Shown here one piece after another: positions 9,459 to 19,649 of a DNA stretch of 64,000 nucleotides. This DNA comes from Lachnospiraceae bacterium. Lineage in GTDB: Bacteria; Bacillota; Clostridia; Lachnospirales; Lachnospiraceae. Position numbers and translations under genes: made by a program. Each line of letters starts with the position of its first letter. Position 1 is the first letter of the stretch. The stretch is from positions 1 to 64,000 of the forward strand of contig CAJTDL010000009.1 of assembly GCA_910575035.1 (NCBI GenBank), written 5' to 3'. Below the pieces are notes generated by a model, which saw only the letters and a list, made by a program, of their open reading frames with translations, did no database searches and was not told where the DNA came from.

Positions 9459-9498
9459 GATATTGCCCCAGCGGTTAAGTACCGCTGGGGCAATGTTA
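9459..9498 (-). terminator. Hairpin downstream of smpB
   Basis: TTGCCCCAGCGGT and ACCGCTGGGGCAA pair around a 5-base loop. On the minus strand it is followed by TATCTTTT, a weak U-run. It is the likely end of the rnr-smpB transcript and could act on either strand. Confidence 0.6.
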
Positions 9499-9510
9499 AA
9501 AAATAACGGA

Positions 9511-9608
9511 CAGCTGTGTCTGGAAAGAGGCTTTCAATACAGTTCACTTGCAGAGCCTGCCCTTCCAGGAAACGGGCAGCTGCGCCTGGCAAGAGGCTTT
9601 CAATATAG
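9511..9608. repeat. 66-bp-spaced imperfect duplication overlapping the smpB stop
   Basis: A 32-base unit beginning CAGCTGTGTCTGGAAAGAGG at 9511 recurs at 9577 with four or five changes. The second copy covers the last codons and stop of smpB. The first copy is therefore a duplicated smpB tail lying downstream. Confidence 0.75.
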
Positions 9609-10067
9609 GTTCTTCACCTTGAAATCCCTTTCTGACTCTCTCCTGGCATCCTTTTTGGCAATATCCTGCCTTTTATCATAGAGCTTCTTCCCCTTTGCCA
9701 GGGCAATCTCTACCTTCACCAGGCTTCCTTTAAAATATACCCGCAGGGGCACCACCGTATAGCCTTTTTCCGCCATTTTCCCTGCTATTTTATTGATCTC
9801 ATATTTATGCATCAGCAGCTTCCTGGGGCGAAGCGGGTCTTTATTAAAAATATTCCCTTTCTCATAAGGGCTGATATGCATCCCATAGATGATCACTTCC
9901 CCATTCTCAATCCGTATAAAGGATTCCTTCACAGAACATTTCCCCATACGCAAGGATTTTACCTCTGTCCCTGCCAGGCTAATGCCCGCCTCATACTTAT
10001 CCTCTATAAAATAATCATGAAATGCCTTTTTATGATTGGCAATCAATTTCACACTGTCTTTCCCCAT
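9600..10067 (-). CDS. smpB: SsrA-binding protein SmpB
   Basis: Binds tmRNA and brings it to stalled ribosomes for trans-translation. The family is shown by [29 protein letters not shown], the PHEKG-like HISPYEKGN, and the basic tail [22 protein letters not shown] start at the ATG at 10067 because GAAAGGGA lies upstream and this gives the usual 155 residues. An earlier in-frame start would add 15 unconserved residues. It follows rnr by 56 bases; RNase R degrades tmRNA-tagged messages, so the pairing is functionally sensible. No ssrA gene was recognised in the window. Confidence 0.95.
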   Translation of the reverse strand: MGKDSVKLIANHKKAFHDYFIEDKYEAGISLAGTEVKSLRMGKCSVKESFIRIENGEVIIYGMHISPYEKGNIFNKDPLRPRKLLMHKYEINKIAGKMAEKGYTVVPLRVYFKGSLVKVEIALAKGKKLYDKRQDIAKKDARRESERDFKVKNLY

Positions 10068-10123
10068 CTGTAATTCCCTTTCTACAAACATAAATATGGT
10101 TGCCCCAGGCATAATCCGGCATA

Positions 10124-12283
10124 TCAGCCATCCTCCCCTGGGCTCTCCATAAGATCTTCTGGCAGCACAAAATCTACCGTACGCAGTACCTTATCTGCCC
10201 GTGCCACCTCTACCTGTATTGCCTGCCCCAGCTTATAACGCTTGCCTGTGCTTTCCCCCACCAGTTCATAAGCGGATTCCTCATAGTGGTAATAATCATC
10301 TGTCAGGTTTGTCACATGAACCATGCCCTCTATGGTATTGGGAAGCTCCACATACATCCCCCAGGCTGTCACGCTGGAAATCACCCCTTCAAATACCTCC
10401 CCAATATGCTCCGACATATATTCCACCTTTTTCAGCTTATCCGTTTCCCGCTCAGCTTCCTCTGCCCGCCGCTCCCGCTTGCTGGAATGATCCGCCACCT
10501 CCGGCAGAATTTTTTCATAATGGGCAATCCGCTTCTCTGTCATCTTGCCGCGCAAGGCCTCCTTTATGATCCTGTGTATCTGCAGGTCCGGATATCGCCG
10601 GATTGGGGAGGTAAAATGGCAATAATACTGGGTCGCCAGCCCAAAATGCCCTATGCAGTCCGTCGTATATTTTGCCTGCCGCATAGAGCGCAGCGTCAGG
10701 CGGCTGATCAAAGGCTCCTCCGGCGTATCCTCTATCTTTTCCAAAAGCTTTTGCAGCTCTTTGGGGTGGATTTCTTCCTGCCCCACTTTCATGGAATAGC
10801 CAAAATTATGGATAAAAAGCCGCAGCTTACGGATTTTCTCTGTATCTGGCACATCATGGGTCCGATAGACAAAGGGCAGTTCCTGCCAGAAAAAGTCCTG
10901 CGCCACAGTCTCGTTGGCAATCAGCATAAAATCCTCAATGATCTTAGTGGCCACATTCCTTTCGTAAGGCTTGATCTCTATGGGCTTCCCGCGCTGATCC
11001 AGCAGGATCTTCGTCTCTGGAAAATCAAAGTCAATGGAGCCGCGCTTCCTGCGCTTCTCCCGCAAAATAGCTGCCAGCTCTTCCATCAATTCAAACATGG
11101 GCACAAGCCCTTCATACTCCGCGCGTTCTGCCTCATCCTTGTCTTTCAGGATTTTCCGTACGCTGGTGTAAGTCATCCGCCGGTCTACCCGAACCACCGT
11201 TTCCGCAATCCTATGGTCTACCACATTTCCTTTGGAGTCAATTACCATCATGCAGCTTAAAGCCAGCCGGTCCTCTCCCTGATTCAAGGAGCAAATCCCA
11301 TTTGACAGCACATGGGGCAGCATAGGGATCACACGGTCCACCAAATATACGCTTGTCCCCCGCTCCAAGGCCTCCACATCCAATGCGCTGTGCTCCTGCA
11401 CATAATTTGTGACGTCTGCGATATGCACGCCTAAATGGTAGAGCCCCCCTTCCCGGGTCAGCGTAATAGCATCATCCAAATCCTTGGCGTCCTCCCCATC
11501 TATGGTTACCATCTGCCAGTCCCGAATATCCATACGCCCTGCCATATCTGCCGTGCTGACAGGCTTGCCCACACGCTCTGCCTGATTTAAAACTTTTTCC
11601 GGAAATTCTGTAGGGAGGCCATACCCTTTGACAATGGACATAATATCTGTCCCAGGGTCATTGATATGCCCGATGATCTCCACTACCTTCCCTTCCGGCT
11701 TCCTTCTGTCACTGCCGTAATAGGTTAATTCCACTACCACTTTATGCCCGTCCACTGCCCCTTTGGAATGCTCAATCGGGACAAAAACATCCTGCCCTAT
11801 TCTCAGGTCATCTAAAACCACAAAGCCAAAGGTCTTCTTCTTCTGGAAGGTACCCACCACACGGACAACCCCGCGCTCCAGGATTTTCACAACCTTCCCT
11901 TCCTTACGCTTCCCTGCTTCCACCTTTCCCGGCAGCAATTCCACCTGCACTGTATCCCCATGCATAGCCCCATTCACATAGGTTTCCGGTATAAAAATAT
12001 CCTCTGTCTCCCCTTCGATGGAAACAAACCCAAATCCCCGTATATTTCCAATAAAAACACCAGCCAAGCCCTTACGCTCTGCCTTTGAATACTTTCCCCT
12101 TTTGGAGCGCTCAACCTTCCCTTCTGCCATCAGGCTTTCCAAGACCTGGTTCAGGGCTTCCCTCTCTTCCCGCGGCACATCCATCAAAACCGCCAGCTCC
12201 TTAGCCTTCATCGGCACATACAGGTCACTGCACATAAATTCATAAATAACCTGTTTCCTCTTTTTTAATAATTCTCTGTCCAT
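10124..12283 (-). CDS. rnr: Ribonuclease R
   Basis: Processive 3'-5' exoribonuclease able to unwind structured RNA. Domains in order: N-terminal winged helix (1-70), two cold-shock domains ([17 protein letters not shown] and the next, TFGFVVLDD), the RNB catalytic domain with Mg-binding [16 protein letters not shown] near residue 260, and a C-terminal S1 domain (about 620-705, [20 protein letters not shown]). 719 residues is normal. The ATG at 12283 has AAGGAGG 7 bases upstream, which decides the start over a longer frame. Downstream smpB is probably co-transcribed. Confidence 0.95.
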   Translation of the reverse strand: MDRELLKKRKQVIYEFMCSDLYVPMKAKELAVLMDVPREEREALNQVLESLMAEGKVERSKRGKYSKAERKGLAGVFIGNIRGFGFVSIEGETEDIFIPETYVNGAMHGDTVQVELLPGKVEAGKRKEGKVVKILERGVVRVVGTFQKKKTFGFVVLDDLRIGQDVFVPIEHSKGAVDGHKVVVELTYYGSDRRKPEGKVVEIIGHINDPGTDIMSIVKGYGLPTEFPEKVLNQAERVGKPVSTADMAGRMDIRDWQMVTIDGEDAKDLDDAITLTREGGLYHLGVHIADVTNYVQEHSALDVEALERGTSVYLVDRVIPMLPHVLSNGICSLNQGEDRLALSCMMVIDSKGNVVDHRIAETVVRVDRRMTYTSVRKILKDKDEAERAEYEGLVPMFELMEELAAILREKRRKRGSIDFDFPETKILLDQRGKPIEIKPYERNVATKIIEDFMLIANETVAQDFFWQELPFVYRTHDVPDTEKIRKLRLFIHNFGYSMKVGQEEIHPKELQKLLEKIEDTPEEPLISRLTLRSMRQAKYTTDCIGHFGLATQYYCHFTSPIRRYPDLQIHRIIKEALRGKMTEKRIAHYEKILPEVADHSSKRERRAEEAERETDKLKKVEYMSEHIGEVFEGVISSVTAWGMYVELPNTIEGMVHVTNLTDDYYHYEESAYELVGESTGKRYKLGQAIQVEVARADKVLRTVDFVLPEDLMESPGEDG

Positions 12284-12344
12284 AAATTCCCTCCTTCCCC
12301 TGCATATCCTATTATGTCTCTCTGCCATTCCCTAATCATATAAC

Positions 12345-12378
12345 AAAAAAGGACTGCCTTCCTACCGACAGTCCTTTG
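12345..12378 (-). terminator. Rho-independent terminator after secG
   Basis: On the minus strand AAAGGACTG and CAGTCCTTTT pair and are followed by TTTTTTG. It sits between secG and rnr, so rnr should have its own promoter. Confidence 0.8.
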
Positions 12379-12435
12379 TGCGCCTGCATATGCTTGTCCT
12401 CTGCAAAGGCTCCATCCCAGAAAGACGCAGCCCTC

Positions 12436-12675
12436 TTAAAAACTCCCAATATTCAACACTGCTGCAATTATCAGGAACAGAACCACTAACGCCCTTGTAA
12501 ACTTCACAAGGATCCCTTCCATGGAACGCCCCTTGTTCTTGCCCCAGTATGTATCTGCGGCTCCACTGATAGCCCCGAGTCCGGCAGACTTGCCTTCCTG
12601 CATTAAGACGATCACTGTCAATGCAATGCTTATTAAGATAAATACAATCATTAATATGGTTTTCAATACTGCCAC
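12436..12675 (-). CDS. secG: Preprotein translocase subunit SecG
   Basis: 79-residue channel subunit with two hydrophobic helices (about 3-23 and 55-77). The linking stretch LMQEGKSAGLGAISGAADTYWGKNKGRSMEG is characteristic of Clostridia SecG. Translation starts at GTG 12673-12675 with AGGAGG 12 bases upstream; there is no ATG in a better position. The order secG, rnr, smpB is a common Firmicutes arrangement. Confidence 0.95.
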   Translation of the reverse strand: MAVLKTILMIVFILISIALTVIVLMQEGKSAGLGAISGAADTYWGKNKGRSMEGILVKFTRALVVLFLIIAAVLNIGSF

Positions 12676-12800
12676 TTTCCTTTTACCTCCTGCGCTAAAT
12701 CCTAACTCATAACTCTATCTAGTCTAACATACCATGGGATATTTTTCAAGAATTATTTTTGAATATCTGCAAAAAGATATTGCAAAAGATATTGCCATTG

Positions 12801-12944
12801 GTTACTATTCACGGACTAAATGCCGCCCATAGCAGTAATTTGGGGCGATTTTAAAGTTCTGCTGTGCAAAACCGCCCCTCACTCCTGCATCATATTCTCA
12901 CGGTATGCGCAGTCTGGCACATTCTGTGAGCCGTGAATCGTAAC
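12801..12944. repeat. 144-bp MITE-like inverted-repeat unit
   Basis: GTTACTATTCACGG at 12801-12814 is matched by CCGTGAATCGTAAC at 12931-12944 (13 of 14 pairs). Inside lies a second inverted repeat, GGGGCGATTTT paired with AAAACCGCCCC. No open reading frame fits. It resembles a small non-autonomous element or folded intergenic repeat. Confidence 0.6.
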
Positions 12945-12973
12945 GCCATCAATCCCTGCCCACAGCCAGGGGC

Positions 12974-14320
<1,347 letters not shown>

Positions 14321-14448
14321 TTACTCTAAGTATTTACAGAATTTCCAAGATTATACGATAAATCTTTGCCACCTGCCGCCTCTGGTATTCCGGCAATTCC
14401 CTGTCTGGTAAAATTATGCAGAAAAATCAGGGTGATCTGGACGATGTA

Positions 14449-15015
14449 TTAGACATTTAATGCCTGGTTCATTTCCTCCTCTGCCTGCTGGCGAAACTCT
14501 TTTAACTGTACCTGGTTCACCACGGGAAGCTCTTCAATGGACTGTACGCCAAAATTCCTCAAAAATTCTTCCGTAGTCCCAAACAAAAGGGGGCGCCCAG
14601 GCGCATCCAGCCGCCCAAGCTCGCATACCAGGTTGTATTCCACCAGCTTATTGATGGCATGGGCACAGGAAACCCCCCGGATCTTCTCCACCTCCAGACG
14701 GGTGATTGGCTGCTTGTAAGCGATAATAGAAAGGGTTTCCAAAAGCACATCCGTCAAAACATGGCGTTTGGGCTGTTTTGCGATCTTAATCAGATATTCA
14801 TACAGCTCTTTTTTCGTGCACATCTGCACCGCATCCTCTACCTCAATAATCTGGATCCCCCGATCCTCCCTTGCATAACGCTTCATCATATGGCGCACCC
14901 GCTCCATAACCTCTTCCTTGCTGATCCCCAAGGCCTCTGCAAGGCTGCTGGCCTCTACAGACTTCCCCATAGCAAAGAGGATCCCTTCTATGGCCGCTTC
15001 CTGTTTCTTGTACAT
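14449..15015 (-). CDS. scpB: Segregation and condensation protein B
   Basis: Winged-helix kleisin partner that joins ScpA and Smc in the chromosome-condensing complex. Recognised by EAAIEGILFAMGKSVEASSLAEALG at the N-terminus, LLETLSIIAYKQPITRLEVEKIRGV in the middle and DAPGRPLLFGTTEEFLRNFG near the end. Its 188 residues are typical. It begins 27 bases after scpA and has an AAAGGAGAGG site, so the two are co-transcribed. Confidence 0.95.
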   Translation of the reverse strand: MYKKQEAAIEGILFAMGKSVEASSLAEALGISKEEVMERVRHMMKRYAREDRGIQIIEVEDAVQMCTKKELYEYLIKIAKQPKRHVLTDVLLETLSIIAYKQPITRLEVEKIRGVSCAHAINKLVEYNLVCELGRLDAPGRPLLFGTTEEFLRNFGVQSIEELPVVNQVQLKEFRQQAEEEMNQALNV

Positions 15016-15042
15016 CTCAACCTCTCCTTTGCCTGTATAAAT

Positions 15043-15810
15043 TTATGTTGGGACTAAATTTTCCCCTTCCTGCTTCCCTGCATAGATTATAATATCATCA
15101 AAAATATGCTCCTGGGAAATATGGATTTTTCCTGTTTTCATTAACTCCAGGACAGACAGGAAGGTGACAATCACTTCCATTTTTGTGCATTGCGCCTCTA
15201 ACAGCCCGCGGAAACTGAATTTTCTATGATTCCGTATGTATTGTTCCAGATAATCCATCCGTTCTTCCAAAGATATTTCTTCCCGTTCAATTTTTCCAAA
15301 ACGGGAACGGATCGGGTCAATCTTCTCCTCCTGCCTGCGCATAATGGACTGGAAGATAGATTTCAGCTTCTTCAGGGTTACATCAGACAAGAGCTCCTGT
15401 AAGTCCACTGGCTCTTCGTATTGGCGGACTTCCTCTGGGATGGTAGGCATCTTGAACAGCACCTTTTGAGCTTCGGCCTGGCGCCCCTTCAGCTCGTAGG
15501 ACATGCATTTGTACATTTTGTATTCCAAAAGCCGTTGGACTAATTCTGCCCTGGGATCGGCTTCTTCCTCTTCCTTTTCTTCTTTTGGGAGAAGCATGCG
15601 GGATTTGATATCCAGGAGTGTGGCTGCCATTACCAGAAATTCGCTGACAATGTTTAGATCCTGGCGTTCCATTTCCTGGATATAGGCAATGTATTGGCGG
15701 GTAATCTCTGCGATAGGAATATCATAGATGCTTACCTTGTTTTTTTCCAGCAGGTGTAAAAGCAGGTCCAGTGGGCCTTCAAAGATTTGCAGTTTTATGT
15801 TTAAGTTCAT
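15043..15810 (-). CDS. scpA: Segregation and condensation protein A
   Basis: Bacterial kleisin of the Smc-ScpAB complex. The N-terminus FEGPLDLLLHLLEKNKVSIYDIPIAEITRQYIAYI and the following EFLVMAATLLDIKSRMLLP are diagnostic, and the C-terminal winged helix contains VIVTFLSVLELMKTGKIHISQE. 255 residues is normal. AGGAGG precedes the ATG at 15810, and the metallophosphoesterase gene ends only 20 bases upstream in the same direction. Confidence 0.96.
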   Translation of the reverse strand: MNLNIKLQIFEGPLDLLLHLLEKNKVSIYDIPIAEITRQYIAYIQEMERQDLNIVSEFLVMAATLLDIKSRMLLPKEEKEEEEADPRAELVQRLLEYKMYKCMSYELKGRQAEAQKVLFKMPTIPEEVRQYEEPVDLQELLSDVTLKKLKSIFQSIMRRQEEKIDPIRSRFGKIEREEISLEERMDYLEQYIRNHRKFSFRGLLEAQCTKMEVIVTFLSVLELMKTGKIHISQEHIFDDIIIYAGKQEGENLVPT

Positions 15811-15830
15811 GGGAACCTCCTGGTAAAGAA

Positions 15831-16691
15831 TTATTTTTCTCCCGGCACAAATTTCACAGAAAGCAGTTCCGCCCGGTTGAAAATCCGAATATGGAACGTG
15901 TGGGTGCCAAGGCCGCGGCTTACAACAATTGCAGTATTCCCCAACTGGAACATGCCGGCATCGTATTTTGGGAACCAGGTAAATTGTGGGGAAATCAGGC
16001 TTCCAATCCCAGGGATACGGATTAGGCCGCCGTGGTTATGCCCGCAAAATGCCACATCTGCGCCCCAGGCAGCATACGCAGAAGCATATGCTGGATTGTG
16101 GGCAAGCAAAATTTGGAATAAATGTGGATTTTCCATGGGCAAACGCTGATTCATGTAACCAGGCTCCAAGGGAGTGAACTTGCCCTTTTCATAATATTTT
16201 AAATCCAGTTCCAGGGCAGAAAGCATAACCTGGTTCTCTCCAAGAGGGATTTCCAGGGACTCAGTCTCTAAAATCGTGACGCCAAGAGCCTTAGCGTCTT
16301 CTAAGTATTTGAGGAACAGGGGGTAGGTTATGGCCTCTGGGTCTTTCAGGCGGCTTTCGTGATTGCCGTAACTGTAGTAAACAGGGGCAATCTTCACCAG
16401 TTCCTGCAGGGTAGAAAGGGCAGAGCCGTAGGTTTGGGGGTATTTGGATACCAGCATGTCTCCAGGGATTAGGATTGCCTGGGGAGAAAGGGCGCGCACC
16501 TGGCGCAGCAGGCGCTGGTTATTCTTGCCATAGGTAAAGCCATGGAGGTCAGCAACCACGGCTGCCTTTGCAGGAGCTTTTAATTTGGGGGAAGGAACCT
16601 GGTACTCTGTTACCTGAAATTGGGCCAGCTCCCATTTTTGCCATAAAACGTAACATATGATCAAGATAAAAATTGCGCATAAAATTTCCAT
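15831..16691 (-). CDS. Membrane-anchored metallophosphoesterase (YkuE-like)
   Basis: Calcineurin-type phosphoesterase with one N-terminal membrane helix (residues 3-17) and an extracellular or membrane-proximal catalytic domain. The five metal-binding motifs are present: VVADLHG, IPGDM, YGNHES, LLAHNP and FCGHNHGG. Relatives such as B. subtilis YkuE are thought to act on phospholipid headgroups, but the substrate is not known here. 286 residues fits the family. The gene lies directly upstream of scpA-scpB, and the divergent carboxypeptidase gene starts 225 bases away. Confidence 0.88.
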   Translation of the reverse strand: MEILCAIFILIICYVLWQKWELAQFQVTEYQVPSPKLKAPAKAAVVADLHGFTYGKNNQRLLRQVRALSPQAILIPGDMLVSKYPQTYGSALSTLQELVKIAPVYYSYGNHESRLKDPEAITYPLFLKYLEDAKALGVTILETESLEIPLGENQVMLSALELDLKYYEKGKFTPLEPGYMNQRLPMENPHLFQILLAHNPAYASAYAAWGADVAFCGHNHGGLIRIPGIGSLISPQFTWFPKYDAGMFQLGNTAIVVSRGLGTHTFHIRIFNRAELLSVKFVPGEK

Positions 16692-16915
16692 TGCAGATTC
16701 CTTCCCTTCTATTGCCTGTGATCTTGGCCGTTGAGCCTTCCTTCATGGGGCTGCCCTGCCAGCTGCCCCATCGCTTCTGCGGTCCAAGCTGATCAAATAT
16801 CATTGATAGCTGCTCTTTCACATTTTACCATGCCAAATAGCAAATCACAAGTGTATTACGCATATTATACAAGCCTTGGGATTAAACTTGTTATATATGT
16901 TTTGGAGGTCTTACG

Positions 16916-17464
16916 ATGCATTGTACCATATCTATCCTATTATCACTGTCCCTGCTGCTTACTTCCGTGTCCCCAAATCTAAATGCAGGCACACAGCAGC
17001 CATCCACACAGGCAAAGGCTGCCGCACAGCAATTCCCTATTTCAACAAATGCAGACACGCAGAGAAACATTCTGGAAAACGCAAATACCCAGCCGCCTAT
17101 TCTAACAAACGCAGACGCTGGCACAGAGCCGCCCTCTGCGGGAGAGGTTTCCGTATCTGCGCCATCTGTTGTATTAATGGAAGCTTCCACAGGGCAGGTG
17201 ATCTATGAAAAGGATTCCCACACCTCCCTGCACCCGGCCAGTATCACCAAAATCATGACGATGATCCTGATCTTTGATGCATTGGCGGAGGGAAAGATTT
17301 CCTTAGAAGATACCGTTACGGTGTCTGAATATGCCGCCAGCATGGGAGGCTCCCAGGTTTTTCTGGAGCCCGGCGAAACCCAGACGGTGGATACCATGCT
17401 GAAATGTATCTCTGTGGCCAGCGCCAATGACGCTTGTGTCGCCATTAGGTATAGTAGACATTAA
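16916..17464 (+). pseudogene. D-alanyl-D-alanine carboxypeptidase, truncated by element insertion
   Basis: N-terminal part of a penicillin-binding carboxypeptidase (DacF/DacA type). A signal peptide (MHCTISILLSLSLLLTSVSP) is followed by a Thr/Ala/Asn-rich linker and the catalytic SxxK motif in HPASITKIM (about residue 103) and SxN in ASANDACVA. After this last stretch the sequence departs from the family into IRYSRH and stops, so the KTG motif and C-terminal domain are missing. The break coincides with the end of the convergent serine recombinase gene. GGAGG precedes the ATG. As it stands the protein should be inactive. Confidence 0.9.
17436..17464. other. Left attachment junction of the mobile element
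   Basis: Chromosomal carboxypeptidase sequence (..GCTTGTGTCGCCAT) passes here into element sequence. The stop of the broken gene overlaps the stop of the recombinase (17461-17463, minus). The 2-bp exchange core expected of a serine recombinase cannot be fixed without the right end. Confidence 0.7.
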
Positions 17465-19044
17465 TTCATATATGGATTCTGAAAATTATAATAAATGGTA
17501 ATAGATCCATCATTCCTTATCTCTATCCTGCTGATCAATTCCAAAACCATATCTCTTGTTAACTTCGTAACATTAATGTAATCCCGAAAAGCTTCTACCC
17601 ATTCATCATACTGGGCGTTTATTTCCTGCTGCAAATCTGATTTCTCATTAACAATGCATAGCTGCTCCTGCAATCCCTTAATTTCTTCCTCATATTGGGA
17701 AACATATGCTATATATTCTTGTTTTGTAATTAAATCTTCCATAAAATTCTGGTATGTCTTTCTTTTGTACTTTTCTGCTTTTTCTATGCGCTGTTTTATA
17801 TTTTCTACCTGCATTTCATAATGGTTCCTGCTTTCATTATAGGCCTGGATCTTTTTCAGCTCGTCTATATCTTCCTTTTGCAGAATCTTCCTCGCTTCGC
17901 TTTTTATGGACATCAGCACAGCCTCTTCCAAATCTTCTATATTAATACTATGGCTGCTGCAAAACTGTTTGCCCTGCGTTTTATATGTCTTACAAATATA
18001 GCCAATAAATCCCCTGCTCCCCCTTCTGGCATATTTCCTGGACATTGCATGTTTGCAGTCCGCACAAAAAACCATTCCAGAAAAAATCCCATTCTCCTTC
18101 AAAGAGCCAACGCTTCTTGTGCGTGTTTTCTGCATCTTTTGAACCATCTCAAAGACTTCCGGGTCAATGATTGCTTCATGTGTATTTCTTACAACAACCC
18201 ATTTTTCTTTGGGAAGCGCAACTTTCTTCTTATCCTTGTATGATAAAGTATTTACTTTGTTCTGTATCAGGTGCCCAATATAAGTTTCATTATTTAATAT
18301 TGTGTGGATTGTCTGATACGACCATGTCCTTGTGGTGTCCAGAGCTTTTGAATTATGGTAATTCTCACCCAATATCTCTCTTTTATACAATGTAGGAATT
18401 AAGATCCCCTCCGCTGACAATACAGCGCCTATTTTTGCCTTTCCATAGCCAGCCAGGTATAAATTATATATCCTCCTTACAACATCTGCCGCATAGCCAT
18501 CAATCACTAAATGGTTATGGTTTTTAGGATCTTTTTTGTATCCATACGGACAGGAAGATCCTAAAAATTGCCCGTTTTTCATCTTTGCCTTGAATGAACT
18601 TCGAATATTTTTGGATAAATCCTCACAATACCATTCATTGACAAGCCCATTAATCTGCCTGCTTTTCTTGTTTTCTTCATTATATGTATCAACGCCGTCC
18701 ACAACGCCAATAAACCTTATCCCCAGATTAGGCAAATCATGGTGCAGGTATCTCTCAATATGCTCCATATTCCTGGAAAACCTTGATTGGGTTTTGGCAA
18801 TAATAACATCAAACTCCTTTAACTTGGCATCTAGCATCATTTTTTCAAAATCTGGACGGTCATCATATAACCCGCTTTCATCATCATCTGAATACACCCT
18901 GACAATCTTATAATCATGCGCCAAAGCATAATCCGTCAATAACAGCCTTTGATTCTTTATGCTTGCACTATCATCTCCTTTGCTTACTTTATCTGCATCC
19001 TCTTTACTTAACCTCAGATATAATACGGCACGATTTCCTTTCAT
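17461..19044 (-). CDS. Large serine recombinase (integrase of the element)
   Basis: 527-residue site-specific recombinase. The catalytic domain (1-150) has Ser13 in YLRLSKED and the arginine-rich KTQSRFSRNMEHIERYL. A recombinase domain follows (160-270, CPYGYKKDP...TWSYQTIHTILNNETYIGHL), then a zinc ribbon (about 325-370, CADC then C..C in ICKTYKTQGKQFCSSH), and a coiled coil to the end (400-480). This is the architecture of TndX/TnpX-type and phage integrases that cut and rejoin at 2-bp cores. It ends exactly at the chromosome junction, as expected for an integrase beside its own att site. GGAGATG precedes the ATG. Confidence 0.93.
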   Translation of the reverse strand: MKGNRAVLYLRLSKEDADKVSKGDDSASIKNQRLLLTDYALAHDYKIVRVYSDDDESGLYDDRPDFEKMMLDAKLKEFDVIIAKTQSRFSRNMEHIERYLHHDLPNLGIRFIGVVDGVDTYNEENKKSRQINGLVNEWYCEDLSKNIRSSFKAKMKNGQFLGSSCPYGYKKDPKNHNHLVIDGYAADVVRRIYNLYLAGYGKAKIGAVLSAEGILIPTLYKREILGENYHNSKALDTTRTWSYQTIHTILNNETYIGHLIQNKVNTLSYKDKKKVALPKEKWVVVRNTHEAIIDPEVFEMVQKMQKTRTRSVGSLKENGIFSGMVFCADCKHAMSRKYARRGSRGFIGYICKTYKTQGKQFCSSHSINIEDLEEAVLMSIKSEARKILQKEDIDELKKIQAYNESRNHYEMQVENIKQRIEKAEKYKRKTYQNFMEDLITKQEYIAYVSQYEEEIKGLQEQLCIVNEKSDLQQEINAQYDEWVEAFRDYINVTKLTRDMVLELISRIEIRNDGSITIYYNFQNPYMN

Positions 19045-19649
19045 TTAATACATCTCCAATCGTATTTTATTATATCCTTGTAAATTGTACATTAAGAATT
19101 ATACACTATACAAGGCTTGCTTTCTATTGTTTTACGCGCTTTTTTATGACATTTTTCATGCAATCAACCAATCTTTTATTTCCATAAACAACATTTACTT
19201 TTATGTTTTTTGTATTTTCCTTCAAATTTTTCCCTCGCTATAACTTTTTTCTATAATTTATTCAAATATCGTTTGTCCAATTCACGGTATTTTTTCATTA
19301 TAATGGTTATATTTTTCCATTCTAAAATAACTTGCACCATATGTAATACTGCCTTCTAAACCAGTGCAAAAATTTTATGTAAATATTCAAAATTATCCAT
19401 ATTATGCTATGGGACAGGTGGATTCTATCCCACAAACTATAATTATCATGCTATCCTGTCATCCATGCTATCATTCCAATAAATTTTTCTATAATAAAAT
19501 AAGACAGCAATCTAAGCTGTCCAAATTCATAATTTTATACCTAAATGCAAATAACCTGCCTGATACCAAATGATTGCATTGTAACATTAAGCATATGAGA
19601 GAGCAGGGCAGCCGCCTACCCTCTCCTATTTTTCATTTTGGCTTTGTTT
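19045..19649. other. AT-rich intergenic region between recombinase and tape measure gene
   Basis: About 600 bases without a convincing gene. It should hold the recombinase promoter; TATAAT-like blocks occur at about 19090-19115 on the minus strand. The tape-measure terminator lies at 19497-19521. Nothing else is clear. Confidence 0.5.
19497..19521 (-). terminator. Terminator downstream of the tape measure gene
   Basis: GACAGC and GCTGTC pair around a 7-base loop, followed on the minus strand by TTATTTTAT. It is positioned to end the tape-measure transcript. Confidence 0.55.
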
